A stretch of DNA of 64,000 nucleotides from Dictyobacter kobayashii (GCF_003967555.1 NZ_BIFS01000002.1:1798001-1862000), one strand, 5' to 3'; positions 36,038-46,800 are shown, counted from the first letter of the stretch. The notes: generated from the sequence alone by a model not told the origin. Program-made: numbers and translations.

Positions 36038-37029
36038 CGGGGCTGTTTGAACTGCTGGGCTAACTGCGGCTGGGCCGGCCTACCCGTTAGCGCTACTAGA
36101 TCCTGGATCAACAACTGCAAGGAAGGATAGCGCCGTTCCGGTTTAGGATGGATGGCCCGATTTAAAACTGGCAACAATGGCTCATAATCCTGTTTTTGCA
36201 AGGTTTGCGGCAATAATTGCTGGCAGAGCATGGCAAACATATATTGATCGCTGGCAGGATTCGCTGCCTTCCAATAAGCCTGCACATTGCCTTGTTGACT
36301 TGCCTGGGCCGCTGCATACAGTTCAGGTGGTAGATAAGGTGCGGGAGGTGGCTGCAGGCGTGCCAGGCCAAAATCAGCTACCCAGACCCGCTCATAGCTA
36401 GAAAATAGGATATTGCCGGGGACCAGCGCACCATGGGCGATGCCCCGTGCATGGGCAGTTGCCAGCGCAGAGCCGATTTGTTGCAACACATGTATCACCA
36501 GGGCACGCGGCGAACTGCCATGTTCGTAAAGCGCCTGCTGATTTTCACCCTTTTGCAGGTAGTTTACAAAGTGGCTGAGCGTGCCCGGGATATACTGACA
36601 AAGTGTCAGCAGATACATACTGGTCGAGTCAGATGGCCACTCGTAGTGAGCGCCGCTTCCGCCATCTAACTGCTCGGGTGACCAGGTACTGCAACTAAAA
36701 ACCGACAGGATGGAGCTATGACGCAAAGCCGTCGTCACACGCACCTCGCGCCGAGCCGCCTCCCATAGTTCTGGATTCGCCATAAAAGCTGGAAACAACT
36801 TGATCGCCACTGGTTGTCCAGAGCGCTGATGAATCGCCTGATAGGCATGGCCGCTTCTTCCAATCCCCAGAAGTTTTTGGACCTCATAGATCCCCAGCGT
36901 AGTATGAGCCGCCAGTGCGTCACATACACGGCAGACGACCTCCTCGGGCTGTAGAGCGTGCGAGGGATGTCCCAGACAAAACAGAGCCTTAGATCCAGCC
37001 TGCGGCTCGTATTGCATATTGTGTTCCAT
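35944..37029 (-). CDS. Ser/Thr protein kinase-like protein with a degenerate catalytic loop (pseudokinase)
   Basis: 361 residues in this frame. A short Cys-containing N region (CLG ... CRVC) precedes a kinase fold: glycine loop LLGIGRSGHAYQ, Lys77 in VAIKLF, and VADFGLARL (Asp219). The catalytic loop reads AHGALVPGNILF where active kinases have HRDLKPxNI, so the catalytic Asp is Ala201. It should bind but not phosphorylate, acting as a scaffold. The last 26 codons are probably out of frame and the real protein runs on into the TPR repeats. GAGAGG precedes the ATG. Confidence 0.8.
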   Translation of the reverse strand: MEHNMQYEPQAGSKALFCLGHPSHALQPEEVVCRVCDALAAHTTLGIYEVQKLLGIGRSGHAYQAIHQRSGQPVAIKLFPAFMANPELWEAARREVRVTTALRHSSILSVFSCSTWSPEQLDGGSGAHYEWPSDSTSMYLLTLCQYIPGTLSHFVNYLQKGENQQALYEHGSSPRALVIHVLQQIGSALATAHARGIAHGALVPGNILFSSYERVWVADFGLARLQPPPAPYLPPELYAAAQASQQGNVQAYWKAANPASDQYMFAMLCQQLLPQTLQKQDYEPLLPVLNRAIHPKPERRYPSLQLLIQDLVALTGRPAQPQLAQQFKQPRWDHIDVFQRLPVHRQARALIWLTHGAIAIH

Positions 37030-37146
37030 CTCATTCGGCCTCTCTTCTGAGTTATGGAAATATTAGCGCCACACATGAACTAGAGGGGAGAAGGAGCTCA
37101 CATTGCCTATAATTGAGCACAATATGTTAAACCTTCCCCCATTCCG

Positions 37147-39340
37147 TTATTCGTCCAAAGGTAAATGTTCTAAGTGATGATGTGGTTGATAGAGATGTTG
37201 ACTCAGCTCGCTGTGCCCGTTTGAGCTCAAGACATGTGAATGATCCTGACGTGGCGGGAGCAGTGAACGGATCTCATGGGCCGCATCGGTGATCGGTCGC
37301 TGAGGCGACAGCGCTGGTTTATGGTGATTGCCGCTCTCTTCACTCTGGCTTGAGCGCTCATTGCGCAGATTGATCTGGGAGACCTGGTTACTGATATTGT
37401 GCTGTTGCTCTGCTAGCAGATCTACCTCACGAATAACGCGGTCCAGCACCATACGCTCAAAGCTTGCATTCACCTGTGTTTTAAAGAGATTAGAATGCTT
37501 GATTTCATTTAGAGCTTCATGGATACGACGGGTAAGTTTGCTAATCGAGTCCATTGAGCCACCGACCCGGCGCCACTGACTCTCCTGACGACGCTGGATA
37601 TGGGCCAGGCCCAGATAGACTGAGCGCAGTTCGGCCGCGCCCTGAGGCATTGGCTGATTAGGTGCCCATGGAGGCAGCCCCTGCCCAAGTCGATCAACCC
37701 CTTCTTGCAAGACACGACACTCCTGGGCCAGTTGATCGTATTTGGCGCCCCGTTGTGAAAGAGCACTGATACGGTCCAACATCAGATTTAAACTGATGGC
37801 GATCGGCAGCAGTGGACCACTGACTGTTGGGGCGCGGGCCACCATATCTCCGCGAGCCACGCGGGCATGTACATCGCGCAGGGCCGCGATCCCCTGTTCC
37901 ATGATCTGCTTTTCCTGGGCTGAACGTGTCGCCTCATCAGCCTCACGTCGCGTCACCTGTAGTTCACGTCTGGAAATCACCAGCTCGCCGCGCATCTGCA
38001 TCGTCAGCCGGTTATTTTCCAACAGTGTCATAGCCTGGCGGGCAATCACGATCAAGATCAGCAGCAGGGCCACTATATCGGCCTGTATCAATGTTGTGCC
38101 ACCGCGCCGTGCGATATTGGTCAACAGGATGGCACAGGTGCCCAACACCAGAATAAAGGGCGCGATCGTTTGTGCCGTCATACTCAATTGTGTCAGCCGG
38201 GTCGGAGCCAGGTTTGAGCTGCCCGTCATGCGTATATTTTTTAAGCGCTCATCCTGTTCCTGTTCACGGGCGATACTGCGTGGATATTCAACGGCCGCCA
38301 ATCCAATCAAAGAGAGGCTCAAGGGCCAGAGCACATCTTGCAAGGTACCAGTATTAAAGCTGCCTGAAAGACTATAGAAGGCCAGCAAACTATCCGTGAC
38401 CGCCAGAAAGAAGAGTCCCATACACAGGAGAATAAAGACTGGTTGTTGGGCGCGATGGGCCAGCGGACTGAACATCAAGAAGGCGCCAATCGCAACCAGG
38501 AACAGGTCTCCAGTTGGAAAGTAGATAGAAAGGATAGAGGCTCCCGCGCTTGGAGACTGCGTAAGGCCCGCGATCAAAGGACTCAAAAGGAAGAACCAGG
38601 ACAGGGCCAGCGCTGTTCCGATCACCGCCAGCGCATCCAGTAGTAAGCGCACCCGGCCGACCGAAGCCTTATTACGCCGGGTCAGGAAAAGCGTTCCTAG
38701 CAGAAAGAAAGGATACGAGGCCACAAAACCAATATCATAGAGACCAGGAAATGGCACATCGGCGCTATTCATCCGTATATCATAGCTGGTCCAGATAGCC
38801 TGCCCACTCGCATAAAGAGCAATCCCGCAGGCCAGCAAGGCCCAGGCCATAAACGCCCGGCGAGCCGCCTGCGCCTCATTATGAATATTAGCTAGCTCAT
38901 TGGGGCACGCCGGGCAGCCTTGCTCTCAAGCAACTGGCGGCGCAATTGATTAGAGACCCGATAGAGTCGTAAAGCAATACGCGTACAAAAGAAGAGACCG
39001 ATACCCTCGCCAACGAACTGGAAGATATCCGAAGCGCTCTTCAAAGAAAAGCTCTTCCCGGGAATCTGACCAAACAAGACCATACAGACCAGGAATAGTG
39101 AGAAAGCAGCTGAAAAAATCAGCACAATCCAGGTCCACTATGTTCAGCCCAGAAATCGCGAGCCAATGCTTCACCGTGAAAGAAAGAGGTATCTTTCTCT
39201 TTCGCCCTCTGTTGGCCAGCGCCAGGGAGCTGACCCTGCTCAAACGCTGACTCACCACTTTGCATCATAGGGTTGGGAAGCTGTGAACCCGGTGATCCAC
39301 CCAGGTAGCCCGAAAATTGAGATGCTTCATTGTATGCCAT
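37147..39340 (-). CDS. Large multi-helix membrane protein with HAMP-like/coiled-coil cytosolic tail, apparently frameshifted twice
   Basis: Three frames join into about 730 residues. Frame 1 starts at 39340 (GAGAGGAT site) with a Gly/Ser/Gln-rich head and ends ALARDFWAEH. Frame 2 gives the first two helices and ends SKAARRAP. Frame 3 gives ELANIHNEAQAARRAFMAWA, seven to eight further helices, then a helical linker, a HAMP-like ALRDVHARVARGDMVARAP and a coiled coil with a His-rich end. A missing base in GGGG at 38902-38905 and another near 39130-39150 explain the splits. The HAMP-like part suggests a signal-transducing receptor without a recognisable output domain. Confidence 0.65.
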
Positions 39341-39394
39341 AAACGATCCTCTCAGACTACATGTACACTATCCATTGCAGCCAATGCTGCAAGC

Positions 39395-40009
39395 TTAATT
39401 GCTCGGACGCAGCCAGTGATCCAGGCCAACGTACTGGCCGGCGCGACTCAGTATCAAGCCCAGGAAGGCCAGTAAAAAAACGACCAGCACACCCACATCG
39501 AGTGAACCCTGTCCAAAGAAACCAGCAAACATGCCAGTGCCCATGCAGCCCAGCAATGTCAGGAACATGCCGACCAGGCAAGAAAGGTTGGTAAGCAGTC
39601 CACAAATAAGACAGATGCCCAGACAAAGTTCTAACAGCAGCGTACCGACGACAAATGCCTGTGTATGCAGCTGCGCGACATGTAGCCACCAGGCGAACCA
39701 GTTGGCGGCAATCGGCGTATGGGCACCAACGGCACGGGATAGGATTAAGAGATACGTATCAGCGAAGGACGCGTGCCACTTAAACCAGACATCTCCCAGA
39801 CAAAAGCCACCACAAAGTACGCGCAATAGCGCAACAATGCGCAGACGCCATAGCGCCATTGGCTGCTTACTGGCCGTTTTGCCAATAACGCGTGGCCTTG
39901 TCGTATAAGGCCTGGGAGGCAGCTCAGTAGCATGAGACTGGAACGACAACCGCTTGTCTGCTGTCTGATCGTCCCGTTCTAACTGTAAAACTGATTTATT
40001 CTTCACCAA
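39395..40009 (-). CDS. DoxX-family membrane protein
   Basis: About 204 residues. After a cytosolic N tail of 50 residues come four helices with RIVALLRVLCGGFCLGDVWFKW, LHVAQLHTQAFVVGTLLLELC (two parts) and GFFGQGSLDVGVLVVFLLAF, typical of DoxX/DoxD. The family is linked to oxidoreductase or thiol metabolism at the membrane. The start is TTG at 40009 or GTG at 40006, both served by AGGAG. It is cotranscribed toward the large membrane protein gene (55-base gap). Confidence 0.75.
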   Translation of the reverse strand: MVKNKSVLQLERDDQTADKRLSFQSHATELPPRPYTTRPRVIGKTASKQPMALWRLRIVALLRVLCGGFCLGDVWFKWHASFADTYLLILSRAVGAHTPIAANWFAWWLHVAQLHTQAFVVGTLLLELCLGICLICGLLTNLSCLVGMFLTLLGCMGTGMFAGFFGQGSLDVGVLVVFLLAFLGLILSRAGQYVGLDHWLRPSN

Positions 40010-40629
40010 GATGACTCCTCTTGCATGCCGCTCTCACATGCATCAGAGTTACAAACCTAAGAAACATATTGCTACAAGTACAAAATCTATGATGAGTATA
40101 GAGCGTTAAGCTTTCGACCATCTCCTAGAATTCTTCCAAAGTCTTTTATATGGTCTTAATACCTGCCCACAAACCAATGGCAAATGCACAATGAATTAAG
40201 GAGGGAGGAATCCGAATTGAAGTGGGAGGAACAATATAAAAAAACCTGGCAAAGTAAATTGTTACTCGCCGGGACAATGAATGACTATATATATGAAGAT
40301 ATGCACGCACACATGCCTACAGTTGGCAGGCAAAAACGGAGGAAACCCAGAATAATGTCATGACAAAGTAGTTAAAATGTATGGTACAAGACATTGAAAT
40401 GAAGACACAAAAATTGTACCGTCTTATACCAGTCTTACCAAATCCGCTTCAACGAGGGGAATACAGAAGATGTCTTTTCCAGGAAATTGACCTCAAAAGT
40501 ACATGCGTACCGACGCGCCATGATTCGTCTTAAAACGTCTTGTTCGGATATATCGCTCAGCCTTGCAAAAAGCTTTCCTTTCTACTATAATGAGTGCGTA
40601 CTCAGTCATTATTCGATTGGTGAGAGTGT
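40010..40629. other. Gene-free 620-base region before the TetR gene
   Basis: No plausible gene on either strand. It separates divergent genes (DoxX on minus, TetR on plus) and has moderate AT content with the TetR operator-like palindrome at its right end. Apart from that nothing was recognised. Confidence 0.5.
40591..40604. promoter_or_regulatory. Operator-like palindrome ahead of the tetR-type gene
   Basis: TGAGT-N4-ACTCA overlaps a likely -10 box (CTATAATG at 40585-40592) and lies 26 bases before the ATG. The half-site TGAGTG recurs in the TetR-SDR spacer, which fits autoregulation plus control of the SDR gene. Confidence 0.6.
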
Positions 40630-41202
40630 ATGGCAAGACCCAAAAGTCTAGAGAAACGCGACGCTATCCTTGCGGCAGCAGTTCAGCTGATCGCCGAGCA
40701 AGGTTTGAGTGTCCCTACGTCCAAAATCGCCAAAGTAGCCGGAGTCTCTGAAGGATCACTATTTACTTACTTTGAGACCAAGGAGACACTGTTCAATGAA
40801 TTGTATTTGGAATTGAAGGCTGAAGTGCGAGCAAATATGCTTGACGCGTATCCTGCCCATGCAAGCTTAGGGGTCCGTGCTCGTTGGGTTTGGGACATGT
40901 ATGTTCGGTTCGGCATTGCTCATCCTGATAAATACAAAGTCATCACCCAATTGAGCGTTTCGGATTCCATCTGGGAACAGACTAAAAGCCTGAGTCTGGA
41001 AGGATACGAAGCTCTTCATGCGATGATTCAAGAGACGTTTGCCTGTGGCGCTCTTAAAGATCAGCCCTATGAATTTGGTACGGCCTTACTCCTTTCTCTC
41101 ATGAATATGACCATTGAGTTCATTGCACTCCATCCTTCAGAGGCAGACCGTTTTTGGGATGCTGGCTTTACCGCTTTCTGGAATGCGGTGACAGGACCCT
41201 AA
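40630..41202 (+). CDS. TetR/AcrR-family transcriptional regulator
   Basis: 190 residues. The N-terminal helix-turn-helix is KRDAILAAAVQLIAEQGL and IAKVAGVSEGSLFTYFETKE (20-residue block). The ligand-binding C half is all-helical with FWDAGFTAFWNAV at the end. It precedes an SDR oxidoreductase gene and is flanked by matching operator-like sites, so it probably represses itself and that gene until a small molecule binds. Confidence 0.94.
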   Translation: MARPKSLEKRDAILAAAVQLIAEQGLSVPTSKIAKVAGVSEGSLFTYFETKETLFNELYLELKAEVRANMLDAYPAHASLGVRARWVWDMYVRFGIAHPDKYKVITQLSVSDSIWEQTKSLSLEGYEALHAMIQETFACGALKDQPYEFGTALLLSLMNMTIEFIALHPSEADRFWDAGFTAFWNAVTGP

Positions 41203-41205
41203 AAA

Positions 41206-41257
41206 TTTATTTTCTTAAATGAGTGCCTAAACACTTATTTATTTTCTTAAATGAGTG
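41206..41257 (+). promoter_or_regulatory. Two 20-base direct repeats between tetR and the SDR gene
   Basis: TTTATTTTCTTAAATGAGTG occurs at 41206-41225 and again at 41238-41257, 32 bases apart (about three helical turns). Each ends in the TGAGTG half-site found in the tetR operator, and CACTTAT between them adds an inverted half-site. They are likely regulator-binding sites for SDR expression. Confidence 0.6.
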
Positions 41258-41376
41258 TCAAACGTTGTCTGCCTAGGAGATTGTGCCAGGGCAAATGGGG
41301 CGTGTATGTGATCAATCACGGCTCTCCGCACTCCTGGTACAACCGTAAACACGCATATTTTCTTCAGGAGATTTTT

Positions 41377-42359
41377 ATGACCACACCCAATTCACTCATC
41401 ACAACCAGATTTAATGCCACAAGCACCGCTGCGGACGTCGTGGCCGGTCTCGACCTCACCAGTGTTCGTGCCATCGTCACCGGAGCCTCGTCCGGCATCG
41501 GCCTTGAGACCGCTCGGGCACTCGCTAGTGCTGGCGCGGAAGTAACACTCGCGGTCCGCAATACCGCCGCTGGTGTAAAGGCTGCCGAGGACATTGCGAA
41601 GTCAACCAGGAATGAGCGTGTGCGCGTCATCGCTCTGGATCTTGCCAATCAAGCCTCAGTAGCCAACTTTGTCCAGAGCTGGAAGGGACCGCTGCATCTG
41701 CTGATCAACAATGCAGGGGCCATTCCGAGCACTCTGTCCCGGACTGTGGAAGGCTGGGAACTGCAGTTCGCCACCAATTACCTTGGCCACTTCACTCTGA
41801 GCCTTGGATTGCATGACGCTCTCACCGTTGGTGCCCGCGAACGGGGCGAGGCACGCATCGTCTCGGTCAGTTCCACAGCACATATGAGATCACCCGTCGT
41901 GTTCGACGACATTCACTTTGAACGACGCGAGTACGACCCGCAGGCGGCCTACGCACAGTCCAAGACAGCCAACTCGTTATTTGCGGTCGAATCCACGCGC
42001 CGCTGGGCCGCCGACGGCATCGTCACCAACACTGCCAACCCCGGCGGTATCGCCACCGGATTGCAAAGAGACTTCACACAGAAACAAAAAGATTACCTGG
42101 TCGCCGCCGAGGCCGCGGGAGTTTTCGTCTACAAGACTGTCGAGCAAGGTGCCGCTACTACCCTCGTTGCGGCAGTTGCCCCGAATTCGCCCACACCGGC
42201 GGACACTATCTTACCGACGGCCAGGAGGCCCACACGGTGCCCAACGACGCCGACTTGTTCAAAAACAGTGACGGTGTCAAGCAGTGGGCGATTGAGCCGG
42301 ACATCGCACAGAAACTGTGGACGCTCTCGCTCGAACTCATCGGCCAACCCGCCGCGTAA
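41377..42359 (+). CDS. Short-chain dehydrogenase/reductase, apparently frameshifted near its end
   Basis: The ATG at 41377 has AGGAG seven bases upstream. The NAD(P)-binding motif is VTGASSGIGLETARAL, then NNAG, the catalytic Ser in IVSVSSTAH and YAQSK (Tyr and Lys). After LVAAVAP the frame is lost. Adding one C to CCCC at 42179-42182 gives EFAHTGGHYLTDGQEAHTVP, KNSDGVKQWAIEPDIAQKLW and a stop at 42357, the normal end of this retinol-dehydrogenase-like SDR group. Codon choice is more GC-rich than neighbouring genes, which hints at acquisition together with tetR. The next 300 bases hold no recognised gene. Confidence 0.9.
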
Positions 42360-42661
42360 GGCGAATCGAATCCGCTTAACTGGGAGCGTGGAAAATCGCA
42401 GCCCGAATCGGTGTGTGAACACCTCGAACCCTCAATGGCGTACTCTTGCAATCTTCTCTTTTATCTCAAGAAGGGGAAATGTATGCTTGCATCTCTTTCT
42501 TCTACAATTCCAGGCTGGCGATGATGTGAGACAAAAATCTGAGGCTATTCACCATCTTGTGGCTCCAGAGCCAATCACGATCTTCCAGAGTTGTAAATTC
42601 ATACAGTGACTCGTAGAGGGGCTACAGATTTTTCCCTTTCACTTCGGTCGAGAGATTAGCG

Positions 42662-42850
42662 TCATCTGCCTCTATTGGCTAGGCCGATAGCTATCCCAAC
42701 GACGAAGATAGTGGTTCCTATGGCAGTTCCTATACCGGGATTGTGGAGTGCTACTGCAATGGCTGCTCCCAATCCCACTCCCAGTGCACTGGCAAGGCCC
42801 AGAATCGGGAGAAATAGCCTGGATCTATTTGGAGAAGTGTGATTGTCCAT
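42662..42850 (-). CDS. Small two-helix membrane protein
   Basis: About 62 residues from the ATG at 42850, preceded by AGAAGG. A charged N tail (MDNHTSPNRSR) is followed by two hydrophobic, Gly/Ala-rich helices (LFLPILGLASALGVGLGAA and GIGTAIGTTIFVVGIAIGLA). The family was not recognised. It is one of two short membrane-protein genes downstream of the CHAT gene on the same strand. Confidence 0.5.
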   Translation of the reverse strand: MDNHTSPNRSRLFLPILGLASALGVGLGAAIAVALHNPGIGTAIGTTIFVVGIAIGLANRGR

Positions 42851-43056
42851 GAAGACACCTTCTTTTCTGTTGAACTTTCCTCTATTGAAGAAATAACTCA
42901 CCCCATCTTACCATCTTCGCTCCCTGTTTGCCATTGGATTCTCTGCCATTTGAGCAGGAGAGAGGCAGTTCGTCTCTTTTGAATGTACAAAAACGGGTGA
43001 CCATTCTCGGCCTCTGGAACGGATTGCGACCAGTCGATGATGCTTCCACTCATGAT

Positions 43057-43434
43057 TCAGGGCAAAAAACGTCCAGGTTTCAGGTCATTTACCAGATAGG
43101 TAATGAGATGCAAGCTAGCTAGTAGCAAAAATGAAAAAAAGACCGCTAGCAAGCAAATAATCACATCTTTTATCATGAGAGATCTCTCTGTATATGAGAT
43201 CGAACCAGTGTATTGAAGTCCAAAGAGGTTATCGAGTACTGGAGCACCCTCTGACCCAACGCGTGCTAGCTCATTTCCCAACAGTCTGCGTTCCGCATCA
43301 TTGTCGTCCGGCATCACATATGCAACGCTTAGTGGAGACCGCCATAACTGTGGATTACGGTTGACTGAGTTCCTATTTTTCTCGTCGTAAAGGAATAGGT
43401 TTCCGTGATTTTGCGTTTTACCTCTGATGACCAA
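43057..43434 (-). CDS. Possible small membrane protein, function unknown
   Basis: 125 residues if started at a TTG at 43434; no good ribosome site supports it. The C-terminal part holds one strong helix (VIICLLAVFFSFLLLASLHL) followed by a basic tail. The N-terminal 80 residues are polar and contain YVMPDDNDAERRLLGNELAR. It overlaps the opposite-strand gene at 43405 by 30 bases, so at most one may be expressed at a time. Confidence 0.35.
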   Translation of the reverse strand: MVIRGKTQNHGNLFLYDEKNRNSVNRNPQLWRSPLSVAYVMPDDNDAERRLLGNELARVGSEGAPVLDNLFGLQYTGSISYTERSLMIKDVIICLLAVFFSFLLLASLHLITYLVNDLKPGRFLP

Positions 43435-43653
43435 CTCATCCTAGGGGTTGCGATTGATGATGAGGGTGCCAAACCAGAGAACGAAAAGAGAGCGAAGGAA
43501 CTTTTCGTCCAATTAGTGGAAGAGTATGCCTGCCATATGGGAATCATTTTGGTTGAACAGTCCCCGCCCCAGAGTGAAATGAGCTTTTATGCTAGCGCGA
43601 AGAAACCGCTCACGGTCTTTTTTAACACCTTTCCTGAGAAGCTAGTACCCTAG
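43405..43653 (+). CDS. Possible small soluble protein, function unknown
   Basis: 82 residues from a GTG at 43405 with AAAGGA about 12 bases upstream. The sequence alternates strands and a helix (MILRFTSDDQLILGVAIDD, KRAKELFVQLVEEYACHMG). I recognise no family. The following 235 bases to the CHAT gene end contain nothing clear. Confidence 0.4.
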   Translation: MILRFTSDDQLILGVAIDDEGAKPENEKRAKELFVQLVEEYACHMGIILVEQSPPQSEMSFYASAKKPLTVFFNTFPEKLVP

Positions 43654-43888
43654 CTCCCAAAACCTCTCATTTTAGCGGCACCATATATACCTCATCCTTA
43701 CAGAAAACGCAACAATGCAAACGATTATCTTACATCAACCGTAAACACCAATATATCGCTTAAAAAGAGCATAGTAAGATTCATTCTCATAACTAAATAT
43801 CAAAGACAGCCGTGTCTAAAAAAGCAGATGGCTTTTTAATACATGCTTTGCCCTTTCAAATATTTCGCACACAATGCAAAAAAGTTAT

Positions 43889-46800
43889 TTATTCTTTATT
43901 GATTGCAAGTTGCTGAATGATTTTCTGCCATACCTGTGCATGTCCCTGTGCTAGCTGCTCTCCCAGTCCTGTGGGATCTCCCTGTGCATCCAACAATTTG
44001 ATGACTGCATCTAAGAATGCAACAAACTCTTTCATATCTTGTTTACTAGCCTGGAATTTCATCTGTACAACCATTTCTCTCCACCAGGGCAAGTGTTCTC
44101 GTTTTGGCCCAAGTACCGCTACTGTATTTGTGATGAAGTGGGTAATGTTGTCATTTCCCTCTGATACATCGTCATTCTCTCTTCGGCCATCTGTTGCAAT
44201 GCCTGCCTGGATCTCGGTCAACACGGACGCATACGGATGATCGGCTGGTAATACAGGCATTTGGCCATCTAATACCATGAGCAAGGAGTTAAACAATTCA
44301 ACCTCTGCTTGCCACTCGGGACCTTTGAGTTGAATTTCTCGTAATCCATCTTCGAGCACCTTTCGATATTGAGGTTGCTGCTCTGGCTCAGTAGTCATTA
44401 CCGCAATAGTAGCAGTTATAAGTGTTTCTATTATTTTAGCAGGTGAGGCCTTTGTTGAAGGATGAGACTTGTTGAGAGACATTCCGCTTTTCATATATTG
44501 CAATAAGAGTGAGAGTTGCTTGTGGTTTTGTCTTGCAATATCTTGTGGGAGATCGGCTTGCTCCAATATCTGCAGTGCTTGTTGTAAAGTAGAGATGGCT
44601 CTTTCTTTGTGTTCCAGGACTTGATAGAGCACTATTGCTATGTTAATGAGTGTGATGATTTCACCTGGGCGATCTCCGACTTCGCGCCTGAGAGGCAAAG
44701 CCTGCTCATACAGCTGCAAGGCATGAGCAGGCTCGTCTAAATTGGTATAGACGCTGGCCATAGTATTGAGTGTAGTGGCCTCGCCAGCGCGATTGCCGAC
44801 CGCTCGCATGAGCGGTAAAGCTTGTTTAAGGAGTTGCAAGGCACTACTATGGTCGCCGATATTGCTGTAGACGAGAGCCATGCTAGAGAGAATACCAGCC
44901 TCACCATTATGATGGCTGATTGCTCGCATGAGAAGCAAAGCCTCTTCATATAGTTGTAAGGCACGAGCAGGCTCGCCGATAGTAATATAGACATTTGCCA
45001 TGTTAGCGAGAGTGACAGCTTCGCCAGCGCGATCGCCGACCTCGCGTCGGATAGGCAAAGCCTGCTCATACAGCTGCAAGGCGTGAGCGGACTCGCCTAT
45101 ACTGATGTAGGCGCTAGCCATGTTAGTGAGAGTGGCGGCCTCTCCAGGGCGATCTCCGATTTCTTGCCTGAGAGGCAGTGCCTGTTCATATAGTTGTAAC
45201 GCCCGTACAGGATTGCCTATTTTCGTGTAGACGAGGGCCATGTTGTTAAGCGTAGCAGCCTCGCCATGATGAACACCTGTTTTGCGTGTAATAGGCAGAA
45301 TCTGCTCATATAACTGTAAGGCCTGAGTAGGTTTTCCAATATCAGCATAGATGCTTGCCATGTTGTTGAGCGTGGCAACCTCACCAACACGATCGCTGTT
45401 CTCGCGTGTGAGAGTCAGAGATTGCTCGTATAACTGCAAGGCACGTGTGGGTTCACCAATATGTCTATAGACGCTGGCCATGTTGTTGAGCGCGGCGGCT
45501 TCTACCGTGCGATCGCCGACCTCGCGCATGAGAGACAGAGCCTGTTCATACAACTGCAAGGCACGAGCAGGCTCGCCTATAGTGGCATAGATGCTCGCTA
45601 TGTTAGCGATCGCAGTGGCTCCGCCAGCGCGATCGCCGATCTCGTGCATGAGAGATAGAGCCTGTGCATATAACTGCAAGGCCCGAGTGGGCTCACCGAT
45701 ATCCTCGTAGACGTTGGCCATGTTGTTAAGAATGTAGGCCTCACTATCGCGATTTCCAACTTTGTGCGTGAGAAGCAAAGCCTGTTCGAGAAGTTGCAAG
45801 GCTTGGACAGGATCGCCAATATTGCTATAGACATTGGCCATGCTGGTGAGAATGGCAGCTTCGCTAGCGCGATCACTTGTTTCGCGTATGAGAGGCAGGG
45901 CCTGTCCAAAGAGTTGCAAGGCGCGTTCAGGTTCACCGATATGGTTATAAATGCCGCCCATAATCTGGAATGCCTGGACAACCCACTCTTTGTCGCGGCC
46001 TTGTAATTCGTCCAGAGCTTCTTCTAAGAGCTTGAGGCTGCGTTGTGGTGTTGTTCTGAGGCGGTGCAAGATCGACGCCCACCGTATTTTGTACTGAGCC
46101 TGCTCTGTTCCTTTGAGATAGCCCATGGCACGTTCAAAATCCATTTCGGCTTTCTCAACGAGCGTCATTCCACGTGATGTTCGACCCATTTCATTGGATA
46201 TAAAATCAAGCAGCATACTATATACTCGACCAAAGCGAAGGAGTAAGCCCTGGCGGTTGCCTGGATACTGCACCTGTTGTTCGATATATGGGCGAGTAGT
46301 AGGCAAGAGATAATAGAAATCGAGTATCCAATTATCGGTTGCTATCCTCTGTGTGGTGAGTAGCCCACGTAGCCGTAAATTGTGGAGGTGCGTACGCAGC
46401 TTTGATGGTGTGTCCTCTGTTTCTTTTGTCTCTGGGTCAAGAATGGCGACCACCGTTTCTGGTATAAAAGGAGCATGAAAGATCCAGAGACTGCCGAGCA
46501 CATTCCTTAGTTCATCAGTCAGATAGCGTATACTTGTTTCAAGGCAGGCATAGAGTTTTCGGTGGCGATGTTCCAATCCAAGGTATGTGTTTTCTGCGTT
46601 GATGAGTTGCTCTTCACAGTGTTGGACGAAGGCTGCGAGGGGGATCGCACTGAAGTTAAAAGCTCCACCGAGTAGCCGCAGGCTTAAGGGATGCCCCTCG
46701 ACTCTTTGGCTGAGTTCATTCGCGAGAATCGTATCCATGGCCTCTCGCCGCTGGGGGCTGCTCTGGATGAACAACTGTGCTCCTTCTTCTGACGTGAGGC

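Noticed and set aside
42928..43122. Plus-strand 64-codon frame between the two small membrane proteins
   Set aside because: No ribosome site, overlaps the end of the gene on the other strand, and shows no domain.
44641..45960. Regular repeats that could look like a CRISPR or minisatellite array
   Set aside because: The 120-base units are in frame and code TPR helices with conserved residues; there are no unique spacers.
45461..46313. Plus-strand open frames antisense to the TPR region, with repeated amino-acid patterns
   Set aside because: They only mirror the periodic TPR DNA on the other strand; no ribosome sites and no known family.
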